Part shown: positions 1 to 9,039 of the stretch, piece after piece
Layout: each line of letters starts with the position of its first letter
Position numbering within the stretch: the first letter of the stretch is position 1
Assembly (NCBI RefSeq): GCF_018780385.1
Contig: NZ_JADMJO010000043.1
Location: forward strand, 1-58,020
From: Hydrogenophaga sp.
Lineage (GTDB): Bacteria > Pseudomonadota > Gammaproteobacteria > Burkholderiales > Burkholderiaceae_C
Reading direction: 5' to 3'
DNA: 58,020 nucleotides
Made by a program: the position numbers and the translations under genes
Notes under the pieces: generated by a model
The model's database searches: none
Told to the model about the DNA's origin: nothing
The model's input: only the letters and a program-made list of their open reading frames with translations

Positions 1-55
1 CGAAATTCATCGTCTCAGCTCACGCTGCAGCGGGTGTTTTGCAGACCTTCCTTAA
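1..55. mobile_element. End of an IS5-like insertion sequence plus TTAA target site
   Basis: Bases 1-55 are the exact reverse complement of 57830-57884, and the match stops at base 56. Read outward from the window, both copies begin TTAA and then GGAAGGTCTGC. This resembles IS5-group terminal repeats, which start GGAAGGT and target YTAR sites. I read 1-51 as the IS end and 52-55 as the duplicated target. The rest of the element lies outside the window. The IS5-group assignment is inferred from the terminus only. Confidence 0.55.
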
Positions 56-103
56 GGCTTCAGTGCGCGTGTTCTTTTTATCCTTTTGAAGAGATTGTTA
101 CCC

Positions 104-883
104 ATGACCCGATTCACCCTGCGTCAGAAATTTCTATTCGGAATGGTGGCCGTACTCGCGGTGTCACTGCTGGTGTTGTTGGGCGGACGCTACCTTTCCA
201 AGGCCGCGCGGTTCCACCACCTTGAGCGCGATCATTTGGCGGCCGTCATGCAGCTGACACTCGCGATGCAGCGAGCGGCCCCTGGTGACACGGTCCCGGC
301 GGTCGGCAAGGACGTATTGCTCAAGGCGATCGAGCGTGGGCAGTGGGTTGCATCGCAGGTCGATGTCGAGTTGTTCAAGGTCGAGCAGGGGCTGTTCCGC
401 TTGCTCGGCTTCAGCGACATCATTAACTTGCCGATCAAGGACATTCGCGATCTGGAGCGCATGCGCAAGATCATCGAGGCCGAACCTGGCAGGGCCTTGA
501 GCCCGGCGCTGGTCGAACGACTGCGGCCCGACATGGCGGTCGTGCAGGATAACTCCGATCGTTTCGCTCCGTTGGTTGCCGAGGCGGTAGGCTTCATCCA
601 AGTGCTTGTTTTCAGTATCAACCTGCTGGGAGGCCTGGTGCTGCTAGCCTCCTTTTGGGCCATCCGCAAGGCGGTCCTCGGGCCGCTGGAGGAGGCGCTG
701 GGGCTGGCGGGGCGCATTGCCAAGGGTGACCTCACGGGGCAGATCGTGACGAGTTCGAACGACGAAGTCGGGCGCTTGATGGCCGCCCTTGCAGACATGC
801 AGGGCAGTTTGTCCAGGATGGTTGCCCATGTGCGCCAGAACTCCGAGAGTCTGGACACAGTAAGACTAGATAATTCCTCATGA
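104..883 (+). pseudogene. Methyl-accepting chemotaxis protein, truncated after the HAMP domain
   Basis: This is the N-terminal part of a membrane chemoreceptor. It has a first transmembrane segment at about residues 10-28, a periplasmic four-helix-like region, a second transmembrane segment at about 163-185 and a HAMP linker at about 186-240 ending with MVAHVRQNSES. Chemoreceptors continue from there for some 250-300 residues with the methylated signalling hairpin. Here the similarity stops near base 857, and the last few codons run into unrelated DNA to a stop at 881-883. Without the hairpin it cannot bind CheA/CheW. ATG 104 is preferred; an in-frame TTG at 86 is the alternative. The break marks the left edge of the 0.86-7.12 kb block. 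Confidence 0.85.
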
Positions 884-904
884 ATTCGCTTGTGCGTAAT
901 TGGC

Positions 905-2101
905 TCATTGTTGAACCGCTGCCTCAGACAACAACGCTCGGATGTGTTCGTCGGAATAGCCAAATTCGCGCAACAGTTCCACCGTGTTCTCCCCCAATTT
1001 GGGTGCATGGTGCCTCTTTTCCGGCACTGAGTGCGACCACTCAGTAGGGATGCTTACATCTAGCATTTCCCCTTCGCTTGGATGAGTGACCTGCTGGATG
1101 TATCCGGTTTCCGCAAGATGAGGGTCGGCCAGGATGTCGTCAATGCTGTACATGCGTGCTGCGGGAATATCTGCGTGCTCCAGCAGCGCAAGCCACTCCC
1201 CAGTGCTTCGTGTTCGAAAGATTTCGCCGAGAAAGCCGTAGACGTGGTCAATGTGCTCGAGGCGCTTGCCCTGGCTGCTGAAGCGCACGTCCTGCGCAAA
1301 TACCTCGGACTTGCCAATGGCATCGAAGAAGCTACGCCAATGCTTGTCGTTGTACACCAGGACGCAGATATGGCCATCGCTTGTCTCGTAGGGTCGGCGA
1401 TCACGTGCGAGACTACGTTGATATCCGGAAGGTCCCGTCGACGGTCTATAGAGGTGCCCGGCAAGGTGCTCACCAAGCACTATGGAAAGCATGCCTTCAA
1501 ACATGGGCACATCAATCCGCTGTCCAATGCCGGAACGCTCGCGATAGAACAGTGCAGCGGTGATGGCGTTGCACAGTTGCAGACCGACCACGCGGTCGAC
1601 CAATACCATGGGGGCATACCGGGGCGTCTCTCCAGTGGCCTGCCCCGTAAGCCAAGGGATGCCGCACATGCCTTGGATGAGATCGTCGTAGGCGGGTTTT
1701 GCGGCGTAGGGGCCACGCTGACTGAATCCGTAGGCGCCAGCGTAGACGATCTTCGGAGACACCTTCTTCAGGTCTTCGTACCCGAGGCCCAGGCGAGCCA
1801 TAGCCTGCGGCCGGATGTTGTAGAGCAGCACATCTGAGCTGGCTGCCATGTGCAGCAGCGCGTCGCGACCTGAAGGCTTCTTGAGGTCGAGAACGATGGA
1901 GCGCTTGTTGCGGTTGGTCGTCAGGTAGAAGTGGCCCATGCCAGGATTTCGCATAGGGCCGGCTTGACGCATCACGTCCCCGCCAGGCGGTTCGACCTTG
2001 ATCACATCGGCACCCAAGTCAGCCAACTGCTGGCTGGCATATGGGCCCATGATCACACTCGTCAGATCGAGAACGCGAATGCCAGAAAGAGGTCCGCTCA
2101 T
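905..2101 (-). CDS. Family III CoA-transferase (CaiB/BaiF type)
   Basis: It probably moves CoA from a donor thioester to an organic acid and so activates the substrate taken up by the neighbouring Bug system. The 398-residue protein opens MSGPLSGIRVLDL, has the family's LGADVIKVE and NRNKRSI segments, and carries the expected catalytic aspartate as Asp169 in LVDRVVG. That is the same position as in formyl-CoA transferase. I chose the ATG at 2101 over upstream in-frame starts because the family begins at this motif; it lies 2 bp after the stop of the Bug gene, which suggests translational coupling. It is the last gene of the leftward etfBA operon. The substrate cannot be read from the sequence. 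Confidence 0.88.
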   Translation of the reverse strand: MSGPLSGIRVLDLTSVIMGPYASQQLADLGADVIKVEPPGGDVMRQAGPMRNPGMGHFYLTTNRNKRSIVLDLKKPSGRDALLHMAASSDVLLYNIRPQAMARLGLGYEDLKKVSPKIVYAGAYGFSQRGPYAAKPAYDDLIQGMCGIPWLTGQATGETPRYAPMVLVDRVVGLQLCNAITAALFYRERSGIGQRIDVPMFEGMLSIVLGEHLAGHLYRPSTGPSGYQRSLARDRRPYETSDGHICVLVYNDKHWRSFFDAIGKSEVFAQDVRFSSQGKRLEHIDHVYGFLGEIFRTRSTGEWLALLEHADIPAARMYSIDDILADPHLAETGYIQQVTHPSEGEMLDVSIPTEWSHSVPEKRHHAPKLGENTVELLREFGYSDEHIRALLSEAAVQQ

Positions 2102-2103
2102 TT

Positions 2104-3090
2104 TCAATCGACTTTCGCGCCGGAGAGTTTGACGACCTTTCCCCACTTGTCATACTCGATGTTCATGAAGGACTTGAACTCGGTGGGGGGCAAGGTCCAT
2201 GCCTCGTAGGCCATGCCACGAATGGCCTGCTGAAGTTCTGGGGTCTGCATCGCTTTGAGAGCGGCCTGATACAGCCGGTCGACGACGGGTTGAGGGAGTT
2301 TGGCGGGGGCCACCAGACCGAACCACAGGTCGCTACCCGCTTCGTCGAAGCCTGGCACACCGGACTCGCGCATGGTGGGCACGTCGGGCAGATAACTGCT
2401 GCGCTTGACACTGGTCACGGCAAGCGGCCTGACATGGCCGGCACGGATTTGAGGCAGCGAGGTGATGGGGATATCGAACATGGCCGAGACGCTGCCGCCC
2501 ATGACGTCCACCAGGGCGGGTGCACTGCCCTTATAAGGAATGTGCTCGAGCTTCGCGCCTGTCAACGCTTTGAGCAGCTCTCCGGAGAGGTGGTTGGTTG
2601 CGCCGTTGCCGCCCGATGCGTAGTTGGCCGAAACACCACTGCGCTTGGTCCATGCAATGAACTCGGCCAGCGTGTTGGCTGGCACCTTGGGGTTGATGAC
2701 CAGCACGTTGGTGTACGAAACGATGGGAGTGATCGGAGTCAGATCGGTGCGCGGATCGTAGGGGTGGCGTGGGTAGAGGTGTGGATTGATCGCGGTCGTG
2801 CCGGTGTGAGCCATTCCGATGGTGTAGCCGTCGGGTGCTGCCTTGGCCACCCCGTCGATGCCGATGCTGCCTCCGGCCCCTGGGCGGTTGTCCACGATGA
2901 TGGGCTGGCCGAGCACTTCCCCCATGCTCTTGGCGAGGGACCGTGCCAGTACGTCGGTCGGCCCGCCTGCAGAGAATGGCACGATCATACGGATGGGCTT
3001 TGATGGGTAGTCCTGCGCAAAGCTCGCAAGAGGGACGGCGAGAAACAGGCCAGAAAGGGTGAGGCCCAGCAAGGTTCGAATCGGGGTCAT
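2104..3090 (-). CDS. Tripartite tricarboxylate transporter substrate-binding protein (Bug/TctC family)
   Basis: A periplasmic solute receptor for a carboxylic acid. The 328-residue protein starts with a signal peptide (cleavage around residue 25, ASFA/QDYP), then the Bug hallmarks: PSKPIRMIVPFSAGGPTD, a GQPIIVDNRPGAGGSIG segment and PYKGSAPAL. The ATG at 3090 fits the signal peptide; an upstream in-frame start would add 14 polar residues. No TctA or TctB membrane subunits lie in the window, so it is an orphan receptor, as is common in Burkholderiales. It sits between an acyl-CoA dehydrogenase and a CoA-transferase, which suggests it binds the acid that this operon activates. Confidence 0.9.
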   Translation of the reverse strand: MTPIRTLLGLTLSGLFLAVPLASFAQDYPSKPIRMIVPFSAGGPTDVLARSLAKSMGEVLGQPIIVDNRPGAGGSIGIDGVAKAAPDGYTIGMAHTGTTAINPHLYPRHPYDPRTDLTPITPIVSYTNVLVINPKVPANTLAEFIAWTKRSGVSANYASGGNGATNHLSGELLKALTGAKLEHIPYKGSAPALVDVMGGSVSAMFDIPITSLPQIRAGHVRPLAVTSVKRSSYLPDVPTMRESGVPGFDEAGSDLWFGLVAPAKLPQPVVDRLYQAALKAMQTPELQQAIRGMAYEAWTLPPTEFKSFMNIEYDKWGKVVKLSGAKVD

Positions 3091-3193
3091 TGTCTTGTCT
3101 CCTAGGGTTATGGTCTTGTCGCGGCGAATCAAGGTTATGGGCTTCTTTCATGTGCTCATGAATTCGCCCTCCTGTTGGTGTTGCGTGTGATCC

Positions 3194-4342
3194 TCAGGCG
3201 TGCTCGCGGAGCAGTTCGCGCGCGATGATGAGCTGCATGATCTGGCTGCTTCCCTCGTAGATGCGAAGCAGGCGCGCGTCGCGGTAAAGGCGCTCGATGG
3301 CGTATTCCTTGATGTAGCCATTGCCTCCGTGCACCTGCAGCATGCGGTCGGCGATGCGGCCTGCCGCCTCGGTCGCGTAGTACTTGCAGCATGCGGCCTC
3401 CTTGGTGGTCTTCTTTCCAGCATCTTTCTCCCGCGAGGCCTTCTCGACCATGGCGCGCGCAGCGAACAGCTCGGTTTGACTCTCAGCCAGCATGGACTGG
3501 ATCATCTGGAAATTGGCAATGGGCTGGCCGAACTGCTTGCGCTCCATCGCGTAGCGCGTTCCTTCGTCAAGAAGGCGCTCGCACAGTCCGGTGGCCACTG
3601 CGGCCATGTGCAGCCGTGCGTGGTCCAGCGACATCATCGCGTTGCGAAATCCCGTGCCTTCCGCGCCGAGCAAGGCGCTGGCGGGAACACGGCAGTTCTC
3701 GAAGATCACGTCGGACTCATGAGAGCCCGCGAACCCCATCTTCTTGTACGGCTTGGCCACAGTGATGCCGGGTGTGTCACGATCGACCAGAAAAGCGGAG
3801 ATACCCTTCGAACCGACCTCCTTCGGAGCCGTGCGCGCGAAGACGGTGAACACGCCGGCATGGATGGCGTTGGTGATGAAGCGCTTGGTGCCGTTGATGA
3901 CGTAGTGATTGCCATCGCGCACAGCTTTGGTGATCAGAGCAGCGGAATCGGAGCCGGAGTCGGGTTCGGTGAGACAGAAGGACGCCATCATCTCGCCGGT
4001 CGCGAGTTTGGGCAGGTACTTTCGCTTCTGCTCTTCGGTACCATCGTTGACGATGCCCAACGTGCCCACGCCATTGGTGGTGCCGAAGTAGGAGCGGAAG
4101 GCGGGCTGCGCGTAGGCGATTTCGAAAACGAGGCTTGCCTCCTCGAACATGCTGAGGCCGAGGCCCCCGTATTCCTCGGGGATGGTCATGCCGAAGAGGC
4201 CGAGTTCCCGCAGGCCCTTCACCACGTGGGGGGGAATCTCCTGCGTCTCCTCCACCACCGTCTCGGCGGGTAGAAGCACCTCGCGCGTGAAGCGGCGGGC
4301 GGCATCGATGAGAAGCTCGAGTGTCTGTTCGCGTTCTGTCAT
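3194..4342 (-). CDS. Acyl-CoA dehydrogenase
   Basis: A flavoprotein that introduces a 2,3 double bond in an acyl-CoA and passes electrons to ETF. The 382 residues cover the full family length. Visible motifs are CLTEPDSGSD (flavin/substrate loop), GTKRFITNA, FGQPIANFQ, QVHGGNGYIKE and a C-terminal RIYEGSSQI that carries the usual catalytic glutamate at residue 363. It is the third gene of the operon after etfB and etfA (44 bp gap), so its electron acceptor is probably encoded just upstream. About 100 bp separate it from the Bug gene. The chain-length or branch preference cannot be told. Confidence 0.92.
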   Translation of the reverse strand: MTEREQTLELLIDAARRFTREVLLPAETVVEETQEIPPHVVKGLRELGLFGMTIPEEYGGLGLSMFEEASLVFEIAYAQPAFRSYFGTTNGVGTLGIVNDGTEEQKRKYLPKLATGEMMASFCLTEPDSGSDSAALITKAVRDGNHYVINGTKRFITNAIHAGVFTVFARTAPKEVGSKGISAFLVDRDTPGITVAKPYKKMGFAGSHESDVIFENCRVPASALLGAEGTGFRNAMMSLDHARLHMAAVATGLCERLLDEGTRYAMERKQFGQPIANFQMIQSMLAESQTELFAARAMVEKASREKDAGKKTTKEAACCKYYATEAAGRIADRMLQVHGGNGYIKEYAIERLYRDARLLRIYEGSSQIMQLIIARELLREHA

Positions 4343-4386
4343 GGGTATTTCCGTGGAGTCGTTCGTAAAGAGAGAGGATGTAAATT

Positions 4387-5319
4387 TCAGACCACTTTGA
4401 TCAACTCGGGCACGGCCACGAACAGATCGGCCTCCAGGCCGTAGTCGGCCACCGAGAAGATCGGGGCCTCGGGGTCCTTGTTGATCGCCACGATGACCTT
4501 GGAGTCCTTCATGCCGGCCAGGTGCTGAATGGCACCCGAGATGCCCGCGGCGATGTAGAGCTGCGGGGCCACGATCTTGCCGGTCTGGCCCACCTGCCAG
4601 TCGTTCGGTGCGTAGCCCGCGTCCACCGCGGCGCGGCTGGCACCCAGTGCTGCGCCCAGCTTGTCGGCCAGCGGCGTCATCACCTCGTTGAACTTCTCCG
4701 CGCTGCCGAGTGCCCGGCCACCGGAGACGATGATCTTGGCCGCCGTGAGCTCGGGGCGGTCGCTCTTGGCGATCTCGCTGCCCATGAACTTGGACTTGCC
4801 GTCGTCGGCGGCTGCTGCTGCCGTTTCCACCGTGGCGCTGCCACCGGTGGCCGCTGCGGGGTCGAATCCCGTGGTGCGCACGGTGATCACGTGCGTGGCG
4901 TCCAGGCCCTGCACCGTGGCAATGGCGTTGCCGGCGTAGATCGGGCGCTCGAAGGTGTCGGCTGCGATGACCTTGGTGATGTCGGAGAGCTGGGCCACAT
5001 CGAGTGCGGCGGCCACGCGCGGCGCCACGTTCTTGCCGCTGGCGGTGGCGGGGAACAGGATGTGGCTGTAGTTGGCCGCGATGGTCAGCACTTGGGCTGC
5101 CACGTTCTCGGCCAGGCCGTGTTCGAAACCCGGGGCGTCGGCGTGGATCACCTTGCTCACGCCGGCAATCTGTGCGGCGGCAGCGGCAGCAGCCCCGGCG
5201 TTGTGCCCGGCGATGAGCACATGCACCTCACCACCACATTGGGCAGCGGCGGCAACCGTGTTGAGCGTGGCGCCCTTGATGGAGGCGTTGTTGTGTTCTG
5301 CAATAACGAGTGCGGTCAT
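4387..5319 (-). CDS. etfA: Electron transfer flavoprotein alpha subunit (first copy)
   Basis: The FAD-binding subunit of the ETF heterodimer, which takes electrons from acyl-CoA dehydrogenases to the quinone pool through ETF:quinone oxidoreductase. The 310 residues include the N-terminal ETF fold and the C-terminal FAD signature around [19 protein letters not shown] followed by KVIVAINKD. It lies 12 bp after etfB in the usual B-A order. A second etfBA pair occurs at 21.2-22.9 kb, so this window carries two ETFs, each next to its own acyl-CoA dehydrogenases. Confidence 0.96.
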   Translation of the reverse strand: MTALVIAEHNNASIKGATLNTVAAAAQCGGEVHVLIAGHNAGAAAAAAAQIAGVSKVIHADAPGFEHGLAENVAAQVLTIAANYSHILFPATASGKNVAPRVAAALDVAQLSDITKVIAADTFERPIYAGNAIATVQGLDATHVITVRTTGFDPAAATGGSATVETAAAAADDGKSKFMGSEIAKSDRPELTAAKIIVSGGRALGSAEKFNEVMTPLADKLGAALGASRAAVDAGYAPNDWQVGQTGKIVAPQLYIAAGISGAIQHLAGMKDSKVIVAINKDPEAPIFSVADYGLEADLFVAVPELIKVV

Positions 5320-5331
5320 GACATGAATTCC

Positions 5332-6081
5332 TTAAATGACTTTGGCTTCGTTCTTCAGCTTGTCCACCAGGGCGGCCACATCGGCCACCTTGATGCCGGC
5401 ACCGCGCTTGGGCGGCTCGCTGACCTTGAGCGTCTTGATGCGCGGGCTCACGTCCACACCGAGGTCTTCGGGCTTGAGGATGTCCAGCGTCTTCTTCTTG
5501 GCCTTCATGATGTTGGGCAGCGTCACGTAACGCGGCTCGTTCAAACGAAGGTCGGTGGTGATGACGGCGGGCAGCGTGATGGAGAGCGTCTCCAGACCGC
5601 CGTCGACTTCGCGCGTGACGGTGGCTCTACCGTCAGCGACTTCCACCTTGCTGGCGAAGGTGGCTTGTGGCAGGCCGGCCAAGGCGGCGAGCATCTGGCC
5701 GGTCTGGTTGCAGTCGTCGTCGATCGCCTGCTTGCCCAGGATGATGAGACCGGGTTGTTCCTTGTCCACCAGGGCCTTCAAGAGCTTGGCCACGGCCAGG
5801 GGCTGCAGCTCCACGGTGGTCTCCACCAGGATGGCGCGGTCCGCACCAATGGCCATGGCGGTGCGCAGGGTTTCCTGGCACTGGGTGACACCGCAGGAGA
5901 CGGCGATCACTTCGGTGACCACGCCCTTCTCCCTCAGGCGCACGGCTTCTTCCACCGCGATCTCGTCAAACGGGTTCATGCTCATCTTGACGTTGGCGAT
6001 GTCCACGCCACTGCCGTCGCTCTTCACGCGCACCTTGACGTTGTAATCCACCACGCGTTTGACGGGGACGATGACCTTCAT
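5332..6081 (-). CDS. etfB: Electron transfer flavoprotein beta subunit (first copy)
   Basis: The AMP-binding partner of EtfA. The 249-residue protein begins [19 protein letters not shown] and contains [19 protein letters not shown] and the [20 protein letters not shown] segment typical of EtfB. The reading frame stays open far upstream, but the ATG at 6081 fits the family N-terminus exactly. It is the first gene of the leftward operon and faces the LysR gene across a 94-bp gap. Confidence 0.96.
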   Translation of the reverse strand: MKVIVPVKRVVDYNVKVRVKSDGSGVDIANVKMSMNPFDEIAVEEAVRLREKGVVTEVIAVSCGVTQCQETLRTAMAIGADRAILVETTVELQPLAVAKLLKALVDKEQPGLIILGKQAIDDDCNQTGQMLAALAGLPQATFASKVEVADGRATVTREVDGGLETLSITLPAVITTDLRLNEPRYVTLPNIMKAKKKTLDILKPEDLGVDVSPRIKTLKVSEPPKRGAGIKVADVAALVDKLKNEAKVI

Positions 6082-6175
6082 GTTGGGTTGTCTCCTGTTG
6101 ATATGGACTTCACTGTACGAATCGATAGATTCCACGTCCAATACCAAATGAGACGTCAGTGATATCCTTTTGATA
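6082..6175. promoter_or_regulatory. Divergent promoter region between etfB and the LysR gene
   Basis: This 94-bp gap must hold both divergent promoters and is the expected LysR-type binding region. A perfect inverted repeat lies at 6119-6132, GAATC-GATA-GATTC. It is a candidate regulator site. The role is inferred from position only. Confidence 0.45.
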
Positions 6176-7120
6176 ATGAACTTCCGGCAGATCACCCAGT
6201 TCCTGGCCGTGGTGGAAACGCAGAGCTTTCGCAAGGCGGCGGAACGGCTGCACATTGCGCAACCGCCCCTGTCCACGGGCATCCGGCGCTTGGAAGCAGA
6301 CCTCGGCGCACCACTTTTCGAGCGCAGCAAGCGCGGCGTGCGTCTTACCGACGCAGGTCGTGTCATTCTGGTGGACGCGCAGCAGATTGCCTTCCATGCT
6401 GAGCAGTTACGCAGCGCTGTCGTCGCTCTGCGTAACGGCGTTGGCGGGCGATTGCGCATTGGCTTTGTAGGCTCCGCCACCTATGCGATGCTGCCACGCG
6501 TACTGCCGCTTTTTCGCGAGCGCTACCCGAATGTGGTGCTCGACTTGCGCGAAGGCACGACCACACAGATACTTCGCGACCTGGAGGCTGGTGCGCTGGA
6601 CCTAGGGCTCGTTCGATACCCCGTGGCAGAAGCCACACCGATCGAAATCAGACCGGTGGAATGGGACAGGCTGGTGGTCGCCTTGCCGATGCACCATCCG
6701 CTGACCCGGCGCAAACGCGTGGCGCTATCGGACTTGGCCAATGAAGCTTTCATCATGTACTCAGCGTCGAGCGCGGTAAACCTTAGAGCACAGGTGATGC
6801 TGGTCTGCCAGACCGCTGGCTTTACTCCCCGGGTCACGCAGGAAGCCGTGCAGGTTCAGACGTTGGTCAGTCTTGTGGAAAGCGGCATCGGGGTGGCATT
6901 GGTCCCTGCAGCATGCAGCACAGGTTCCACCAGGCGAGTGGAGTTTCGCGATGTGTCGTCAGAAGCATCGCTCGCGGTAGCGCTCGGCGTGGCAATGCAG
7001 CCGAGCGCCGACGGTAGCGCTGCACAGCGTTTCCGGCAGATGTTGGAAGAGAACCCTCCTCAAAACGGTGACACTGTTCTTTTGCGTCGCCGAAAGCCAG
7101 TTCCGCGCGGATCACTTTGA
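6176..7120 (+). CDS. LysR-family transcriptional regulator
   Basis: A probable activator of the divergent etfBA operon. The 314-residue protein has the N-terminal winged helix ([18 protein letters not shown], then [19 protein letters not shown] and [15 protein letters not shown]) and a periplasmic-binding-like effector domain with GRLRIGFVG at about residue 90. ATG 6176 matches the family start; an in-frame TTG lies 6 bp upstream. The last 20 or so residues ([11 protein letters not shown]) look low-complexity, and the stop lies 3 bp before the bioA remnant, so the C-terminus may be slightly altered by the junction. Confidence 0.9.
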   Translation: MNFRQITQFLAVVETQSFRKAAERLHIAQPPLSTGIRRLEADLGAPLFERSKRGVRLTDAGRVILVDAQQIAFHAEQLRSAVVALRNGVGGRLRIGFVGSATYAMLPRVLPLFRERYPNVVLDLREGTTTQILRDLEAGALDLGLVRYPVAEATPIEIRPVEWDRLVVALPMHHPLTRRKRVALSDLANEAFIMYSASSAVNLRAQVMLVCQTAGFTPRVTQEAVQVQTLVSLVESGIGVALVPAACSTGSTRRVEFRDVSSEASLAVALGVAMQPSADGSAAQRFRQMLEENPPQNGDTVLLRRRKPVPRGSL

Positions 7121-7123
7121 CGC

Positions 7124-7501
7124 TCTCGGTGGCGCTGGCGCCGTCGCTCCCGTTGAAGGCGTGGCCCAGGCCAGTGAGCGCAGCCAGGCGCTCGGACAGT
7201 TCAACCGCCGGCCCGTGGGTGAAACCAGCCAGCATCACGTGGTCGAGCGTGTGCAACTGATCGATCAGCGCGGTGCGGATGGCGGGGTGGTTGTGCCCGA
7301 ACAGGTTGACCCACCAGGAGCTGATCGCATTCAGATGGCACCAGCCTCCGTGGTCGCGCAGCCACACTCCTGGGCCCGCGCCACGGGAATCAGCGGCAGC
7401 GCAGCACCCTCGGACGCGTGCAGCTTCATCTGGGTGCAGGGGTGCCAAACCCCAGCCGGGCTGCGCTAGCGCCAGGCGTCGTTGGCCGACACAGGTAGCA
7501 T
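7124..7501 (-). pseudogene. bioA: bioA remnant (DAPA aminotransferase), broken three ways
   Basis: This is the 5' third of the biotin-pathway aminotransferase that makes 7,8-diaminopelargonate. The ATG at 7501 overlaps the panD stop (TGATG). The frame then has an in-frame TAG at codon 12 (7466-7468), where CAG would fit. The recognisable WHPCTQMKLHASEGAALPL follows, then a one-base deletion near 7370, then DAISSWW-like (here NAISSWWVNLFGHNHPAI) and GSDGASATE. Similarity ends near 7124, next to the LysR stop, so about two thirds of the gene is missing. It cannot make a functional enzyme. The cell must have another bioA or need biotin. Confidence 0.9.
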
Positions 7502-7917
7502 CAAAGCTCGGCGCCTAGGGGCAGGATGACCGGATCGCCGGACTGCGGACCGGCGGGCTCGCTGCGGGTCTCGACGATGCGGTTGGCGGCGTCGGGGAAC
7601 ACCAGCTTCGGCACGGCCTCGTCGAGCTTGTCTTCATGGACCATGCCGAAGGCCGCGATGATCACCAGGTCGCCCACACTGGCGCGCCGGGCGGCCGAGC
7701 CGTTGAGCGAAATGATGCCGCTGCCGCGCGGCGACTTGATGGCGTAGGTGATGAAACGTTCGCCGTTGTTGACGTTCCAGATGTGCACCTGTTCGTTGGG
7801 GCGGATGTTGCTCGCCTCCAGCAGGTCTTCGTCGATGCCGCAGGACCCTTCGTAGTGCAGCTCGCAGTGGGTGACGGTGGCGCGGTGGATTTTGGATTTC
7901 AGCAGGGTGCGAAACAT
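7501..7917 (-). CDS. panD: Aspartate 1-decarboxylase
   Basis: It makes beta-alanine from aspartate for pantothenate and CoA synthesis in the cytoplasm. The 138-residue protein begins [17 protein letters not shown] and contains the self-cleavage Gly-Ser of [10 protein letters not shown], where the serine becomes the pyruvoyl cofactor, then [19 protein letters not shown]. Its length is normal for the family. The start is 11 bp after the bioB stop and its own stop overlaps the old bioA start, so it sits inside a biotin operon. That placement links CoA and biotin supply, both used by the carboxylase arm at 28-32 kb. Confidence 0.95.
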   Translation of the reverse strand: MFRTLLKSKIHRATVTHCELHYEGSCGIDEDLLEASNIRPNEQVHIWNVNNGERFITYAIKSPRGSGIISLNGSAARRASVGDLVIIAAFGMVHEDKLDEAVPKLVFPDAANRIVETRSEPAGPQSGDPVILPLGAEL

Positions 7918-7928
7918 GGTCGTGGTCC

Positions 7929-8954
7929 TCAGGCGCCCATAGTGTGGCGCGCATGCAGGCCCAGGCGCTGCATCAGCGCCCGGTCGCGTTCGATGTCGGG
8001 GTTGCCGGTGGTCAGCAGCTTCTCGCCATAAAAGATGGAGTTGGCGCCGGCCGCAAAACACAGGGCCTGCACCGCATCGCTCATCTGCTGGCGCCCGGCC
8101 GACAGGCGCACCCGGGCCCGCGGCATGGTGATGCGGGCGACCGCGATCATGCGCACGAACTCCAGCGGGTCCAGTTCGGCCTGATCGGCCAGCGGCGTGC
8201 CTTCGACCTTGACCAGGTTGTTGATCGGCACCGATTCGGGGTAATCGGGCGCCAGGTTGGCCAGCTGGGCGATCAGCGCCGCACGCTGCACCCGCGTCTC
8301 GCCCATGCCCACGATCCCGCCACTGCAGACCCGGACGCCCGCCCCGCGCACGCGTTGCAGGGTGTCGAGCCGGTCCTGGTAATCGCGCGTGGTGATGATG
8401 TCGCCGTAAAAGTCGGGGGCGCTGTCCAGGTTGTGGTTGTAGTAGTCGAGCCCGGCGTCGCGCAGGGTTTCGGCGTGGCCCTCGTTGAGCATGCCCAGGG
8501 TGGCGCAGGCCTCCAGGCCCACGTCCTTGACCGCGCGCACCAGCTCGGCCACGGCTTGCACGTCGCGGTCCTTGGGCGCGCGCCAGGCCGCGCCCATGCA
8601 GAAGCGTGTGGCGCCGGCCGCCTTGGCGCGCACGGCCGCGTCGCGCACCTCTTCCACCGCCATGAGCTTGCTGGCCGCTACGCCGGTGTCGTAGTGCACC
8701 GACTGCGGGCAGTAGCCACAGTCTTCCGGGCAGCCACCGGTCTTGATCGACAGCAGCGTGGCAAGCTCGACCTCGGTCGGGTCGAAGTGCTCGCGGTGAA
8801 CGGTCTGCGCGCGAAACAGAAGCTCGGTAAACGGCTGATCGAACAGCGCCACTACGGCTTCGGTCGACCAGGCTCCCACGCTCGATGCCTCGGCAGTCTG
8901 CGAAGGTGATTGCACCCAGTGAATGGGTTCTTCTCTCAGGATCGTGTCATTCAT
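7929..8954 (-). CDS. bioB: Biotin synthase
   Basis: A radical SAM enzyme that inserts sulfur into dethiobiotin. The 341 residues include the 4Fe-4S CxxxCxxC motif in [13 protein letters not shown], the [12 protein letters not shown] segment, [20 protein letters not shown] and the C-terminal [12 protein letters not shown] and [13 protein letters not shown] motifs, all typical of BioB. ATG 8954 ([10 protein letters not shown]) fits better than upstream in-frame starts. It is followed by panD and the dead bioA, and lies 85 bp downstream of the citryl-CoA-lyase-like gene. It may therefore be the tail of the long leftward run or have its own promoter in that gap. Confidence 0.96.
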   Translation of the reverse strand: MNDTILREEPIHWVQSPSQTAEASSVGAWSTEAVVALFDQPFTELLFRAQTVHREHFDPTEVELATLLSIKTGGCPEDCGYCPQSVHYDTGVAASKLMAVEEVRDAAVRAKAAGATRFCMGAAWRAPKDRDVQAVAELVRAVKDVGLEACATLGMLNEGHAETLRDAGLDYYNHNLDSAPDFYGDIITTRDYQDRLDTLQRVRGAGVRVCSGGIVGMGETRVQRAALIAQLANLAPDYPESVPINNLVKVEGTPLADQAELDPLEFVRMIAVARITMPRARVRLSAGRQQMSDAVQALCFAAGANSIFYGEKLLTTGNPDIERDRALMQRLGLHARHTMGA

Positions 8955-9039
8955 CGCGCAATACTCCAGTGGTGTCCAGCAAAATTCAATCGATAGATCG
9001 ACGCGGGCGCATCGTGCCTGCAAGGCCAGCCACAGCGCT

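Noticed and set aside
4522..6162. Long plus-strand open frame opposite etfA and etfB
   Set aside because: It is antisense to two well-conserved genes, has a composition typical of high-GC shadow frames (rich in His, Gly, Arg) and no family motif.
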